A stretch of 64,000 bases of DNA from contig VXMB01000009.1 in the NCBI GenBank assembly GCA_009841265.1, positions 1,536,216-1,600,215 on the forward strand, written 5' to 3'. The stretch is from Gemmatimonadota bacterium (GTDB lineage Bacteria; JAAXHH01). Positions 1 through 9,173 of this stretch are shown piece after piece (the stretch's first letter is position 1; each line of letters opens with the position of its first letter). The notes beneath the pieces were generated by a model. The model did no database searches. It was not told where the DNA came from and saw nothing but the letters and a program-made list of their open reading frames with translations. A program made the translations under genes and the position numbers.

Positions 1-2155
1 CTCCCCGATCCATGAGCGTCCGCATCCGGTCCAGGTACTGCCGGACACGTGGCAAAAAGTAGTGGACGATCATCTCGGCGAAATCCTCCGGGAGGTAGTC
101 GAGCAGCACCTGCCAGTTTTCGAGGGAGATCAGGGCGGTGAAGGTGATCCAGTTGCTTTCACTGTTGGCATGTCCCGGCACGATCTCGGGCCACCGGGCC
201 GCCCAGTCGTCGTGGGTCTTCAGCCTGAACTGTTCATGGGCACTGCAGTACCGGGCCATGGCGAGCATCACCTGCTCCGTTTCCCCGGCCATCTGCTCGA
301 ACCGTTCCCGGTCCCCGGTGCGGAAGGCCTTGCGCGCGTCGGCCAGCCGGTGGTTGAAGATGCCCGCCAGGTAGGTCCGACCGATGTCCACCAGGTCGAA
401 ACGATACATGGGGGAATCTTCGAGCGCATCATATTGAGACAGCAGAATCTCGAGCATGTCGTGCAGCGCCGGCAGAAACCCGATGAGCCGTTTGACCGAG
501 CCCGAGGTGAGACCAGGCAGCAAGGTACCGTCCCAATTCCGGTACAGGGGGCCGTTGTGGGTGCACGGATCGAAGTAGGCCATGATGGTTTCGGCAAATA
601 TCCGCACGGCTGGTCGCGTTTCTTCTGCCGCCGGTCCGTACCGCCTGCGGTTCCACTGCTCGACGTAGCAGTCCGGTTCCAGGTCCACGGGGTTCCAGGA
701 CAGTTCCGCGTAGAGATCCATGGTCATCACGTTCCGGTGATTGGTTTCCGAGGACACCATGAACCCCTGCAGGTTGGTAGCCCGGGGATGATCCGCCAGG
801 GACCGGGCGTTGTCGATCGCCGTCTTTATGTCGCCGTTGGGATTGGTCTCCCGGCCGCACTGGCCGCACATGCCCGTGGACCACGGCAGGCCCCAGTAGT
901 AATCGCACCGGAGGAAGTCGTACATCCTCCCGGCGTGGTTGAGGAACATGTTGCCGATCACGGGCAGGCCGGCGTCCCGGACCGCCTGCGCCTGGGCGGC
1001 CGCAGTGGGGTTGTCCGTGCACACCCGGGGGCTGAACAGCACCGCGTCCGGATCGCCGTCCCGTATGGCCTGGATCATGCCGTCGACGGACGCATGGGTC
1101 AGTTCCGCCGCCCGGTCGGGGTCCTCCTCGACCCAGGTCTCCTCCGTGGGCAGCCACAGGCTGTAGAGATGATCCGTGCCCAGTGCTTCCGCGTAGGACT
1201 CCACCACGGCGGTGGTGAACCGCCGCGTCACCGGGTCCCGCGGGTCGAGGACGATCTCGGACTCGCCGCACCACTCCAGTGGCGCGACCCGGATCTTCTC
1301 GCCAGTCATGGCCTCGTACCCGTCCACGAATTCCTGGAGCTGGCGTCCGTCCGCGTAGGGTGAGAACCCCGGATTCACCGCCGGGGTACCCACGTGGAGC
1401 TGCATGCGGTACCGGATTCGGATGCCGGCCTCCCGGGCATAATCGAAGACCCGCCTCAGCAACGCGATGCGCGCCCTCTGCCAGTCCGTGAGCTGCACCG
1501 GAACGCCCAGCCGGTTGGCGGCCAGCGCCCCGATGCCGCAGCAGTCGGCGATGTTGCCGCTTTCCAGGATGTTGAAGCGTTTCTTGACGAGGTAATCGAC
1601 CCAGGGCCTAAACTCCTCCCAGGTCCACCAGCGCATGCCGCTGTAGGCGTCCTGCATGTTCGCGAAGTACATCCGCCAATTGAACCGGGGCCTGCGGTAT
1701 ATCTCCGTTCCGTTCAGGTCGCCGATCGACACGGTCTCTCTATACGGGATCTGTTCGCCTTCTTCGAAGAAACCACAACCGAGATGATCTTCGAACAGCC
1801 GGTACACGGCATAAAGCGCGGAGTAGGGACGGCGGCCCGCGAGCACCAGGCTGTTCCCAACGCACCGGATGACATAGCCATCATATCCCAGGGCGGATTC
1901 GGAGAGGTCGACGTCGAGTTCGGCGGGCGCACAACCGATGTACACCCGGCCGGTTTCTGTTTCGTGGCCGCCAGGGGATCTACCGGTCCCGTTTACCGCT
2001 GGCCGGTCTGGTTCTTCAAGGATGGGGATCTCTACCCCGCCCATGCGCTTAGCAATACGTTGAAATTCCCTGGCCGCCCGATGCCCGGAGGGTCCCACCG
2101 TGGGTGAGAGCACGATCCTCGACGTAACCTGTCTGTTCTTGAAAAGTGTAATCAT
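1..2155 (-). CDS. GH89-like alpha-N-acetylglucosaminidase family glycosidase (3' end cut by window edge)
   Basis: The reverse strand reads open from an ATG at 2155 to the left edge (about 718 codons), so the C-terminus is missing. Near residue 85 a segment LVLAGRRPYSALYAVYRLFE resembles the N-terminal domain shared by GH67/GH89-type enzymes. The barrel follows: TDHLYSLWLPTEETW aligns with the NAGLU acid/base region (normally FNEM), and FMVSSETNHRNVMTMDLYAE aligns with the NAGLU segment carrying the second catalytic Glu (codon near 746-748). The helical C-terminal part has the NRRRYG and FDLVDIGRTYL signatures of NAGLU_C. Expected role is removal of terminal alpha-GlcNAc from glycans. No Shine-Dalgarno is evident at 2155, so the start is uncertain; an internal ATG at codon 39 is possible. 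The family call is fairly firm and the exact substrate is not. Confidence 0.72.
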   Translation of the reverse strand, partial: MITLFKNRQVTSRIVLSPTVGPSGHRAAREFQRIAKRMGGVEIPILEEPDRPAVNGTGRSPGGHETETGRVYIGCAPAELDVDLSESALGYDGYVIRCVGNSLVLAGRRPYSALYAVYRLFEDHLGCGFFEEGEQIPYRETVSIGDLNGTEIYRRPRFNWRMYFANMQDAYSGMRWWTWEEFRPWVDYLVKKRFNILESGNIADCCGIGALAANRLGVPVQLTDWQRARIALLRRVFDYAREAGIRIRYRMQLHVGTPAVNPGFSPYADGRQLQEFVDGYEAMTGEKIRVAPLEWCGESEIVLDPRDPVTRRFTTAVVESYAEALGTDHLYSLWLPTEETWVEEDPDRAAELTHASVDGMIQAIRDGDPDAVLFSPRVCTDNPTAAAQAQAVRDAGLPVIGNMFLNHAGRMYDFLRCDYYWGLPWSTGMCGQCGRETNPNGDIKTAIDNARSLADHPRATNLQGFMVSSETNHRNVMTMDLYAELSWNPVDLEPDCYVEQWNRRRYGPAAEETRPAVRIFAETIMAYFDPCTHNGPLYRNWDGTLLPGLTSGSVKRLIGFLPALHDMLEILLSQYDALEDSPMYRFDLVDIGRTYLAGIFNHRLADARKAFRTGDRERFEQMAGETEQVMLAMARYCSAHEQFRLKTHDDWAARWPEIVPGHANSESNWITFTALISLENWQVLLDYLPEDFAEMIVHYFLPRVRQYLDRMRTLMDRG

Positions 2156-2205
2156 AGGTAATGCGGGTTGTCTTACGTTTCAGTTTCCTGTACTCATGTT
2201 ACATC

Positions 2206-2955
2206 ATGACGCCAACCGGTTTCCAGACCTTCGGAACGTCCCATCTCATCGTCATGGGGCTTACCCTCGTTCTTCCCATCCTGCTTTCGGGTCTCGCAAA
2301 GAGAGCGGGCGATGAGCGGACGGCGGGAAATATCGGCTACCTGCTCGCCGCCGTACTCCTGGTCAACGAATTCTCGGCCTGGGGATACCGCCTCGTGCAG
2401 TTCGGCCCGGAATACATCGTCCGCCACCACCTACCGCTGCATATCTGCGGCGTGGCGAACCTGGTCACGGCCGCTACCCTGATATTCCGGAACAAGTACA
2501 CCTACGAGATCGCCTACTTCTGGGGTCTCGTCGGTTCCTTGAACGCCGTGATCACCCCGGGCGCCATGGACGCCGGCTTTCCTTCGTGGCGCTTCTTCCA
2601 GTACTTCATCGCCCACTCCGGGATCGTCGTGGCCGTCCTGTACGCCACCTGGGGCCTGGGCATGCGGCCCACGCTGCGCGGACTTTTTCGCGCCTTCGTC
2701 GCCCTGAATGTGTTCGCCGTCGTCGTGGGTATCGTTAACCTGCTCCTGGGATCGAACTACATGTACCTTTCCCGGCCGCCCTGGGGGACGGTATCGCCCT
2801 TCTTCTTCGCGCCGTGGCCCTGGTACATCCCCATCCTCGACGTGGTCGCGCTGGCCATGTTCTTCGCGGTGTACCTGCCGGTGCACCTGTCACGACGGCG
2901 TGAAGCACGGCAAATACGACCTGCCGACCGGTCCGCACCAGGAAAGCCCGCCTAA
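2206..2955 (+). CDS. TIGR02206 (YwaF-like) integral membrane protein
   Basis: A 249-residue protein with about six hydrophobic segments. Its start, FQTFGTSHLIVMGLTLVLP, and the LPLHICGVANLVTAATLIFRN and YFWGLVGSLNAVITPG segments are typical of the TIGR02206/YwaF family, whose function is unknown. I chose the ATG at 2206 because the family begins at this point and because the upstream ATG at 2161 would leave only 5 bp to the divergent GH89-like gene. The C-terminal tail after the last membrane helix is Arg-rich and probably cytoplasmic. Confidence 0.8.
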   Translation: MTPTGFQTFGTSHLIVMGLTLVLPILLSGLAKRAGDERTAGNIGYLLAAVLLVNEFSAWGYRLVQFGPEYIVRHHLPLHICGVANLVTAATLIFRNKYTYEIAYFWGLVGSLNAVITPGAMDAGFPSWRFFQYFIAHSGIVVAVLYATWGLGMRPTLRGLFRAFVALNVFAVVVGIVNLLLGSNYMYLSRPPWGTVSPFFFAPWPWYIPILDVVALAMFFAVYLPVHLSRRREARQIRPADRSAPGKPA

Positions 2956-3016
2956 GCGATCCGCCCGGTCCGAGCCGGAGACGCCCGTCCGCTCGGTCCG
3001 AGCCAGAGTCTCACGC

Positions 3017-4435
3017 CTAGACGATCCGAAACGTCTCGCCGCCTTCGCTGTCCCAGTCCACAAGGCGCCCTATCGGAATCGTTCTCAGTCCGACCTGGGC
3101 GTTCCCTGTAAAGAACACGTATCCCAGGCCGTCCTTTACGACCATGCGGGGCCAGCCCGTCCAGGTGTGGTCGAAACGCTCCGCTCCGATTCCAAGGGCC
3201 GGAAGGGCGGGATTCCGGGGATAGTACGACCAGTTTTTCAGGTCCGTTGAACGAGCAAGGCCCACCGAATCGCACCATCGCTCCGATCCGGCCGCACCCG
3301 GCGGCGTCCACGCGTTGCAGCCTTCGTACCAGAGATACCACGTATCGCCGATCCGGCTCAGGGACCGGGGCCGGACATGTACGGCGTCCCAGTCGTCCGC
3401 CCTTTCCGGTCCGAACACCGGATTGTGCTCGGCCTCGCGCCAGTCTACGAGATCGTCGCTGAAGAGCAGATAACCACGGTCCCCGCCCGGCCAGCCTTCC
3501 GAAGGCCGCGGCGTGTAGCCGGCATAGCACATGACGTACCGGTAATCCGGATGGTCTACGCGCAACAGGTCGAACTCGTGGGCGGCGTCGTTGAAATGCC
3601 GGTAGACGGGATTGCGCGAATACGGCGCGAAAGGCCCTTTCGGATCGTCGGCCGAGGCCATCATGAATCCGAGCCAGGATGGATACTGCTGGACGGCGTA
3701 CATGAGGACGATCCGGCCATCGGGCGTAACGACCGCGCCGTTCACGTAGATATTGTCCCCCGGCGCGTCCGCGTAGGAAAGAACCGGAACGGGATGCACT
3801 TCCCACGATCGCAGGTCGTCGCTTTCCGCCACGGCGACGGTGCGCCGCGAGGACCCTTCCTGGTCGCCCTCCATGCCCGCCATGCAGTACATGTAGTATC
3901 GGTGGTCGATTTCAAGGATAGCGCCCGGAATGATCTGTTTCTCGTAATGGCTGCCGGCCGGGCCCCGCGCGATGACCGGTTCCGTCCGTTGGTCCAGCCA
4001 GGGCAGCGTCGTGACCGTGCAGGACAAGAACCCGCAGCCCCCGGTTCCCTCCAGGGTCAGCTCGTTTTCCCACGGATCGTACCACCCATCCCACTCGCCC
4101 GACGGGCCCCGGATCCAGCCCGTTTTTCCGTTCACCCCAAACCGGAAGAAGTTGCCCTTCTTCAGCACGCGGATTTCCCACGGGAGCGGTCCCCCGCCGG
4201 GATAGTCCTTCAGGATCGTACGGTCTTCACCGGCCTTTCTTGCCACGCGAAATCCCTGTCCGTCGATTTCCAGATACACGCTCACGGAATCGTCCGACCC
4301 GGAAAACCGGATGCGCGCCGCGGGCGCGCTCACCGCAGGTATGCTGGCCGCGGGTATGCTCGCCGCGGGTGTCGATTCCGCATCGGCAACGCTTGCGTTT
4401 AGCTCGTAGTTGCCTGTTACGCGTCGAATAATCAT
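3017..4435 (-). CDS. GH43/GH130-like five-bladed beta-propeller protein
   Basis: A 472-residue protein with repeated propeller motifs of the kind seen in GH43/GH130-type enzymes: ESDDLRSWEVHP, ASADDPKGPF, LLFSDDLVDWREAEHNPVF and ARSTDLKNWSYYPRNPAL, each an Asp-rich turn followed by a Trp. An N-terminal beta-rich domain (residues 40-150) precedes the propeller and could bind carbohydrate. Residues 22-40 hold a small Ala/Ser/Pro repeat (AASIP units) that looks like a recent in-frame expansion. No signal peptide is obvious. The likely role is glycoside hydrolysis or phosphorolysis; the specificity cannot be read. The gene is convergent with the membrane protein that ends at 2955. Confidence 0.72.
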   Translation of the reverse strand: MIIRRVTGNYELNASVADAESTPAASIPAASIPAVSAPAARIRFSGSDDSVSVYLEIDGQGFRVARKAGEDRTILKDYPGGGPLPWEIRVLKKGNFFRFGVNGKTGWIRGPSGEWDGWYDPWENELTLEGTGGCGFLSCTVTTLPWLDQRTEPVIARGPAGSHYEKQIIPGAILEIDHRYYMYCMAGMEGDQEGSSRRTVAVAESDDLRSWEVHPVPVLSYADAPGDNIYVNGAVVTPDGRIVLMYAVQQYPSWLGFMMASADDPKGPFAPYSRNPVYRHFNDAAHEFDLLRVDHPDYRYVMCYAGYTPRPSEGWPGGDRGYLLFSDDLVDWREAEHNPVFGPERADDWDAVHVRPRSLSRIGDTWYLWYEGCNAWTPPGAAGSERWCDSVGLARSTDLKNWSYYPRNPALPALGIGAERFDHTWTGWPRMVVKDGLGYVFFTGNAQVGLRTIPIGRLVDWDSEGGETFRIV

Positions 4436-4642
4436 CGACTGGATCCCGGTTTGGGGACGGTTTTACAGAGACGACAAACTTTCGGACAGGGAGAGGCACA
4501 ATACCGATTTGTCTCGCAAAAGATACACCCTATATTCCGGTTAATCCACAGCGAAACCTGGATTCCGCCGGCCCCTGTTCGCCACAGGACGTCCAGGATC
4601 GCGATCTCACGTATTTCCACGCGTTTCGAGGAGATGACCGCC

Positions 4643-5296
4643 ATGCCGGATGCCGCGACTCAGCCGGGAACGGCCCTAATGCTCAATGGCGCCCCCAGGT
4701 CAGGGAAGTCCAGCATCGCGCTCGCCATCCAGCAGATGTCGCAGGAACCGTGGATGAACCTCGGCGCCGATCGATTCATTGAAATCACGCCGGAGCGATT
4801 GCGTCCCGGGATCGGGCTTCGGCCCGCCGGTATCGCGAATTGCCCGGGGGGCGAACGACCCGATCTCGAGCCGTTGATTCCCGGTTTGTACGGAGCACTC
4901 TACGAATCCATCGCGGCCCACCTGCGACTGGGCCTGAACGTGGTGGCCGACGTCGCGCATCACGACGATTACGCCACGCTGAGCGGTATCCTCTACAACT
5001 GCGCGGGACGTCTGGAGGGGTTGAACGCGCATTTCGTAGGCGTGCGCTGTCCCGCCGAGGTCGTATGGCAACGCCGCAAAGATACCTGGCTGAAGGAAGA
5101 AGACATACCGGATGACGCACCCGTGCCCGAACTGGTGCGGATCTGGGAACGGGAGGTGCATAGATCCGGTATCTACGACCTCGAAGTCGATACATCGAAA
5201 TGGAGCGCCGAGGCCTGTGCCGGCAAGATCCTGGAACATATCGCAACCGGTCCCGAGCCAGACGCGTTCAGCCGGCTTGCCGCGATGTCCGTATGA
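4643..5296 (+). CDS. Chloramphenicol phosphotransferase-like P-loop kinase
   Basis: A 217-residue P-loop protein. Walker A is GAPRSGKS at residues 16-23, followed by the CPT family layout: a central DVAHHDDY segment (in CPT this strand carries the catalytic Asp), HFVGVRCPAEVVWQRR as the lid arginine region, and a C-terminal YDLEVDTSKWS strand. Family members phosphorylate chloramphenicol or remain uncharacterised, so resistance should not be assumed. Start: GAGGAG at 4628-4633 sits 9 bp before the ATG at 4643 and directly abuts the ATG at 4634, so 4643 is preferred. The gene stands alone between convergent and co-directional neighbours. Confidence 0.75.
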   Translation: MPDAATQPGTALMLNGAPRSGKSSIALAIQQMSQEPWMNLGADRFIEITPERLRPGIGLRPAGIANCPGGERPDLEPLIPGLYGALYESIAAHLRLGLNVVADVAHHDDYATLSGILYNCAGRLEGLNAHFVGVRCPAEVVWQRRKDTWLKEEDIPDDAPVPELVRIWEREVHRSGIYDLEVDTSKWSAEACAGKILEHIATGPEPDAFSRLAAMSV

Positions 5297-5450
5297 AACG
5301 TATCGACCAGCTCTGGGTCGCAGCGCATCCTGTCCATATTTCCATTTACCACGATGAAGGCGCGGGTATATTCTTGAATCCATCGTCGATCTCGATAGAA
5401 CTCAAACCAGTGTGTAAAACCTGCATCGAGCACCGGGAGGGTGAATCCAT

Positions 5451-6530
5451 ATGGGTTGGCGCGTAGCGGGACATGTTACGATCTACCGCGAAGCAGGCTG
5501 GTACGGCGCCCATCCGAACGTCGTCCGGACCCCCGATGGCGACCTGCTGGCCCTGTTTCACCGGTCGCCCGCCACAGGGTTCAGCCACCACAGCCACCCG
5601 CTCTTCGACGTGCGGGCCAGCCGTTCCTCTGACGAAGGGCAGACCTGGGGAACGGCCGAACTGGTGACGGTCTATCCCCACGGCGGCGTGATCGATTTCG
5701 GGACCCACACGCTGTCCGGCGGTGAGATTTTCCTGCACGCCAGCACGGTGGACCTGGTACTTGCCCAGGCGCCGGAAGTCTCCAAGCATACCTGGATCTC
5801 CCGTCCCGGCATGGGATTCCACGTGCGATCATTGGACAACGGGCGGACCTGGACGCACCCCGAGCCGTTTCCGCCGCTCCCCGATGCCGTGAACGGCCAT
5901 CCCGCCTCGCACACGGGGATCTGCCGGAGCGGCCTGCTGGAGATGCCGGACGGGCGAATGCTGCTTCCCGGCAAGGCGACGGACCATCCGGAAGGCCGGC
6001 CGCCGTTCTTCGGCATGATGCAATCGTCGACGGATGGCGGACGTTCCTGGGTCTACGAAGGACGTATCGCCGAGGAAGATGTCGCCCACTTCAGCGAGCC
6101 GGCGATCTACCGGACGCCGGCCGGCAGGATCCTGGTGCTCTTCCGCTGTCATCCGAACCAGCCGCCCGGACAGGACGTGCACCTGGTGGAAGTGCACTCG
6201 GACGACGGCGGCGCGACCTGGTCCCCCTGGCGGTCTACAACCATGCGGGGTTGTCCCGGTCACCTGCTGGGTCTGCGGGACGGCCGCATCCTGGCCACGG
6301 TGGGCACCCGGTGGGAGGGACAGATGGGCTGCCTGGCGCGGGTCCTCGAGCCTGACGCCGGCGACCTGGATACCGCGCTGGATATCGTTGTGCGCGCCGA
6401 TTCCCTTGAGCCGGACTGCGGGTATCCATGGTCGGTCGAATTGAAAGATGGACGGGTGCTGGTCGTTTACTATTTTGTCTATGGAGACGGCACACGAGGC
6501 ATAGAGGGATCGGTGCTCGAGGAATACTGA
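5451..6530 (+). CDS. Sialidase-like BNR-repeat exo-glycosidase family protein
   Basis: A 359-residue six-bladed propeller protein with Asp-box (BNR) motifs S-x-D-x-G-x-T-W: SSDEGQTW near residue 62, SLDNGRTW near 127, SSTDGGRSW near 190 and HSDDGGATW near 255. No signal peptide is visible. A GGGAGG ribosome binding site lies about 10 bp before the ATG. The family cleaves terminal sialic acids, but many distant members act on other sugars, and I see no sialic acid uptake or catabolic genes nearby. It is 35 bp upstream of the PhyH gene at 6566 and on the same strand, so the two may be co-transcribed. Confidence 0.75.
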   Translation: MGWRVAGHVTIYREAGWYGAHPNVVRTPDGDLLALFHRSPATGFSHHSHPLFDVRASRSSDEGQTWGTAELVTVYPHGGVIDFGTHTLSGGEIFLHASTVDLVLAQAPEVSKHTWISRPGMGFHVRSLDNGRTWTHPEPFPPLPDAVNGHPASHTGICRSGLLEMPDGRMLLPGKATDHPEGRPPFFGMMQSSTDGGRSWVYEGRIAEEDVAHFSEPAIYRTPAGRILVLFRCHPNQPPGQDVHLVEVHSDDGGATWSPWRSTTMRGCPGHLLGLRDGRILATVGTRWEGQMGCLARVLEPDAGDLDTALDIVVRADSLEPDCGYPWSVELKDGRVLVVYYFVYGDGTRGIEGSVLEEY

Positions 6531-6565
6531 ACCATTCCGGCTACAAAAGACTATCGGGAGTTTCC

Positions 6566-7354
6566 ATGTTTCAACTGGATGCACACCAGAAGGAATTCAT
6601 GGATACCTTCGGGTATCTGCACTTCCCCGGCCTTCTCGACGACCGGATCGATGAGATCACAGAGGCTTTCGACGGGCTGCTGAAAAAAAACGGGGGCGAC
6701 GACCACGAAGGCCTGGAGCGGCTGGCCGTGGCGCCGTTCATCAACCACGACCCGTACCTGTGCACGCTGCTGGACGATCCCCGCATCCAGGGCATCGCCG
6801 CCGGCCTGCTGGGCGAGCGTTACCAGTACTGGAACAGTGACGGCAACTTCTACGTGGGAGACACGCGATGGCATTCCGACACCCAGTGGCCCGAGCCCAT
6901 CCGTTTCTACAAGATGGCCATCTACCTGGATCCCATGACGCGGGACACGGGCGCGTTGCGGGTCATTCCGGGCAGTCACCGATTCGGTGAAGAGTACGCG
7001 GAAACCATCCATGAACACCTTTCCGGCAAGCGGGACGGCTGGGGCGGACTGCACGGCAGCGAAGTCCCGGCAATCGCCGTCGAGACCCGGCCCGGCGACC
7101 TGGCGGTTTTCAACCATTCCACCAAGCACAGCGCCTGGGGCGGCGGAAAGAAAAGACGCATGTTCACGCTCGTGTATACCGGACTCCACACGGACGGTCG
7201 TGATCTCGAGGCCTTCAGGAAGATCATCCGACAACATGGCTATACCACGCGGGAGGTATTCGGCGGGGAGGAAGGCCCCCTGCTTTCCACGGCCACGCCC
7301 GAACGACTGCGGCACCTGCAGAACCTGATTTCGTACATTCCGAAAGCGGCTTGA
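6566..7354 (+). CDS. Phytanoyl-CoA dioxygenase (PhyH) family protein
   Basis: A 262-residue Fe(II)/2-oxoglutarate oxygenase of the PhyH family. The iron-binding HxD motif is H103-S-D105 (in WHSDT), the distal His is H188 (in TKHSAWGG) and the 2-oxoglutarate Arg is in KKRRMF at about 197-198. The core strand GALRVIPGSHR is typical. The ATG at 6566 is set by GGGAG 5 bp upstream; the reading frame extends further back only over the preceding gene. It is clearly paralogous to the PhyH gene at 25008 (shared FMDTFGYL, GSHR and TKHSAWGG blocks). Substrate unknown. It is followed after 31 bp by another PhyH gene. Confidence 0.87.
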   Translation: MFQLDAHQKEFMDTFGYLHFPGLLDDRIDEITEAFDGLLKKNGGDDHEGLERLAVAPFINHDPYLCTLLDDPRIQGIAAGLLGERYQYWNSDGNFYVGDTRWHSDTQWPEPIRFYKMAIYLDPMTRDTGALRVIPGSHRFGEEYAETIHEHLSGKRDGWGGLHGSEVPAIAVETRPGDLAVFNHSTKHSAWGGGKKRRMFTLVYTGLHTDGRDLEAFRKIIRQHGYTTREVFGGEEGPLLSTATPERLRHLQNLISYIPKAA

Positions 7355-7385
7355 AGATACGTCACCGGAAGGGAATCCCACCAGC

Positions 7386-8402
7386 ATGTCTCTTACACAA
7401 AATCAGTTACGACATTTCATGGATGAAGGCTACGTCATCGTCGCAGGCGCGCTCACCAGTGACGACCTGGATCCCGTCATTGCGGGGATCGAGGCCTTTG
7501 TCGACGAACGGGCGCGAGCACTCCACCGCGAAGGACGGATTACCGAACTGTACGAAAGCGAATCCTTCGAGCGGCGGCTGGCCCTGATCACCCGGGAAAA
7601 CACCACGATCTACGATGACATCGACATCATGAACATGCGGGACGAGGCGGTGTTCCGCTTTCTCGGCAACGCCCGTATGCTGGACCTCGTGGAATCCCTC
7701 GTCGGACCCGAAATCACATGCAGCCCCATTCAGCATCTACGGGCGAAGCTGCCTGAGGGCCTGAACAGCCTGTCGGGTCACGGGAATGGCGGCGGCAACG
7801 GTGGTGGCGGCAGCGACAATGGTGGCAGCAGCAACGGCGGTGGCGACGACGACAACGGCGAAGAGGACGCCCTGGCCTCCCGCATCAGGGAAAACGTGGC
7901 GCCCTGGCACCAGGACGCGCAGGTGCATCATGAGGACGCAGACCCGGTGTTCATCCTCACCGTCTGGCTCCCTCTGTGCGACACCGACGAGGAGAACGGT
8001 TGCCTGCAGATCATTCCGCGGGTGCACCACAGCCGGACCGTGTACTGGAGCGAAGGATTCGGCATCGAGGACGGCGGATTGCCCGAGGGCGAGGTCCTGT
8101 CCCTGCCGATGAGGAAGGGCGACGTCCTGCTCATGCACAAGCTGATCCCGCACCGGTCCATCCCCAATCGTTCCGGAACGATCCGGTGGAGTCTCGACCT
8201 GCGCTATCAGCAGACCGGGCTGCCCACGGGCCGCTCGTTCTACCCCAATTTCATCGTCCGCAGCCGGCGCCATCCCGAATTCGTGCTCTCGGACTACGGC
8301 ACCTGGAACCGGGGCTGGGAAGAGGCCCTGAAGGTCACGGCGCAGCGTCCGCCCCGCAAGAACAAGCCCACCGAGCCGACGCCGATCCGGATGTACGGAT
8401 AG
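7386..8402 (+). CDS. PhyH family dioxygenase with a Gly/Asn/Asp-rich insert
   Basis: A 338-residue PhyH family oxygenase. Iron ligands H175-Q-D177 and distal H256 (PHRS) are intact, with R267 as the likely 2-oxoglutarate anchor. Residues 131-160, just before the HxD strand, are almost entirely Gly, Asn, Ser and Asp (coded by 7776-7865, repetitive GGTGGC-type codons), and close family members normally have only a short loop there. The C-terminus is basic (RPPRKNKPTEP). It lies 31 bp after the previous PhyH gene and is probably in the same transcript. Confidence 0.85.
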   Translation: MSLTQNQLRHFMDEGYVIVAGALTSDDLDPVIAGIEAFVDERARALHREGRITELYESESFERRLALITRENTTIYDDIDIMNMRDEAVFRFLGNARMLDLVESLVGPEITCSPIQHLRAKLPEGLNSLSGHGNGGGNGGGGSDNGGSSNGGGDDDNGEEDALASRIRENVAPWHQDAQVHHEDADPVFILTVWLPLCDTDEENGCLQIIPRVHHSRTVYWSEGFGIEDGGLPEGEVLSLPMRKGDVLLMHKLIPHRSIPNRSGTIRWSLDLRYQQTGLPTGRSFYPNFIVRSRRHPEFVLSDYGTWNRGWEEALKVTAQRPPRKNKPTEPTPIRMYG

Positions 8403-8499
8403 GTCCGCATAGGTCCGCCGGAAAGACCTTCCAGCCGAAGTGTCGCTTCGTCCAGGCTCTCAGCGTCCGATTGACGCGGTGGTGGCGAGACCTGCCCGC

Positions 8500-9000
8500 T
8501 CAGGCCTTTATCGCAAATCGGTAAATCCGCCAGTACCCGATCATGTTGCTGACCAGGAACGTGGTCTCCATGAGCACCGCGACCGGGCTGCCGGCGATGT
8601 AGTTGTGCACCATCCAGGTCACCGCACAGGCCATGTAGATCAACCGTACTTTCCGGTCGGATTGCTGGAAATTGCCGTAGGTGGGCAGCAGCGAACCGAA
8701 TAGCGCCAGGATGTCCAGGGGACGCTCGTAGGAAGAGAAGAAACCGGCCAGGATCAACGCCATGAACACGTACATCAAGCGCCGGTCGGTCGTAAAGGCC
8801 GCCGTGAAGACCCTGACGCTCATGACGACATACAGGGTGCCGGCGCTGTTTCTGCCGAGCACGAAAAAGTGGAAGGCGTTCGTCAACGCCGAAGCACTCA
8901 GCCAGAGCAACACGTTGCGGCGCTTCTTGCACTGGAAGGAGACGACGCCGCAGGTGAAAGCGACGGCGGCGAGTGCCTGAGATACGAGGAAAGAATCCAT
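8500..9000 (-). CDS. YgjV family inner membrane protein
   Basis: A 166-residue protein with about five hydrophobic helices. It starts DSFLVSQALAAVAFTCGVVSFQ and carries the family-typical KKRRNVLLWLSASALTNAFHFF, then repeated short helices ending with MIGYWRIYRFAIKA. This matches the YgjV (Imp-YgjV) family of uncharacterised inner membrane proteins. I chose the ATG at 9000; the upstream extension to 9063 is basic, unlike the family, and would push a charged stretch before the first helix. Convergent with the PhyH gene that ends at 8402. Confidence 0.72.
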   Translation of the reverse strand: MDSFLVSQALAAVAFTCGVVSFQCKKRRNVLLWLSASALTNAFHFFVLGRNSAGTLYVVMSVRVFTAAFTTDRRLMYVFMALILAGFFSSYERPLDILALFGSLLPTYGNFQQSDRKVRLIYMACAVTWMVHNYIAGSPVAVLMETTFLVSNMIGYWRIYRFAIKA

Positions 9001-9173
9001 GTGGTGATTCACCCGGCGGGTTGGTGTCCACGTGCAAAATACAGACCGCCCGAAACGGGTCAAGGCGATTCACCGTCCTTCACTTGACGCGGGACCGTAA
9101 AGGGAATAACGTACTTTACGACCCGTCCAACCCAACGTAAACGTCGCCATCGTGACCAACGGATGGTCCCTCC

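Noticed and set aside
429..1274. Reverse ORF of 281 codons within the GH89-like region
   Set aside because: Out-of-frame shadow, rich in Arg/Gly/Pro, with no motif.
62..1363. Long forward ORF of 433 codons at the left edge
   Set aside because: Its translation is Val/Gly/His/Arg-rich with no family pattern, and the reverse strand reads as a GH89-like enzyme throughout.
4634..5296. Chloramphenicol resistance gene
   Set aside because: The protein is CPT-like, but CPT-fold kinases are widespread with unknown substrates, so resistance is not supported.
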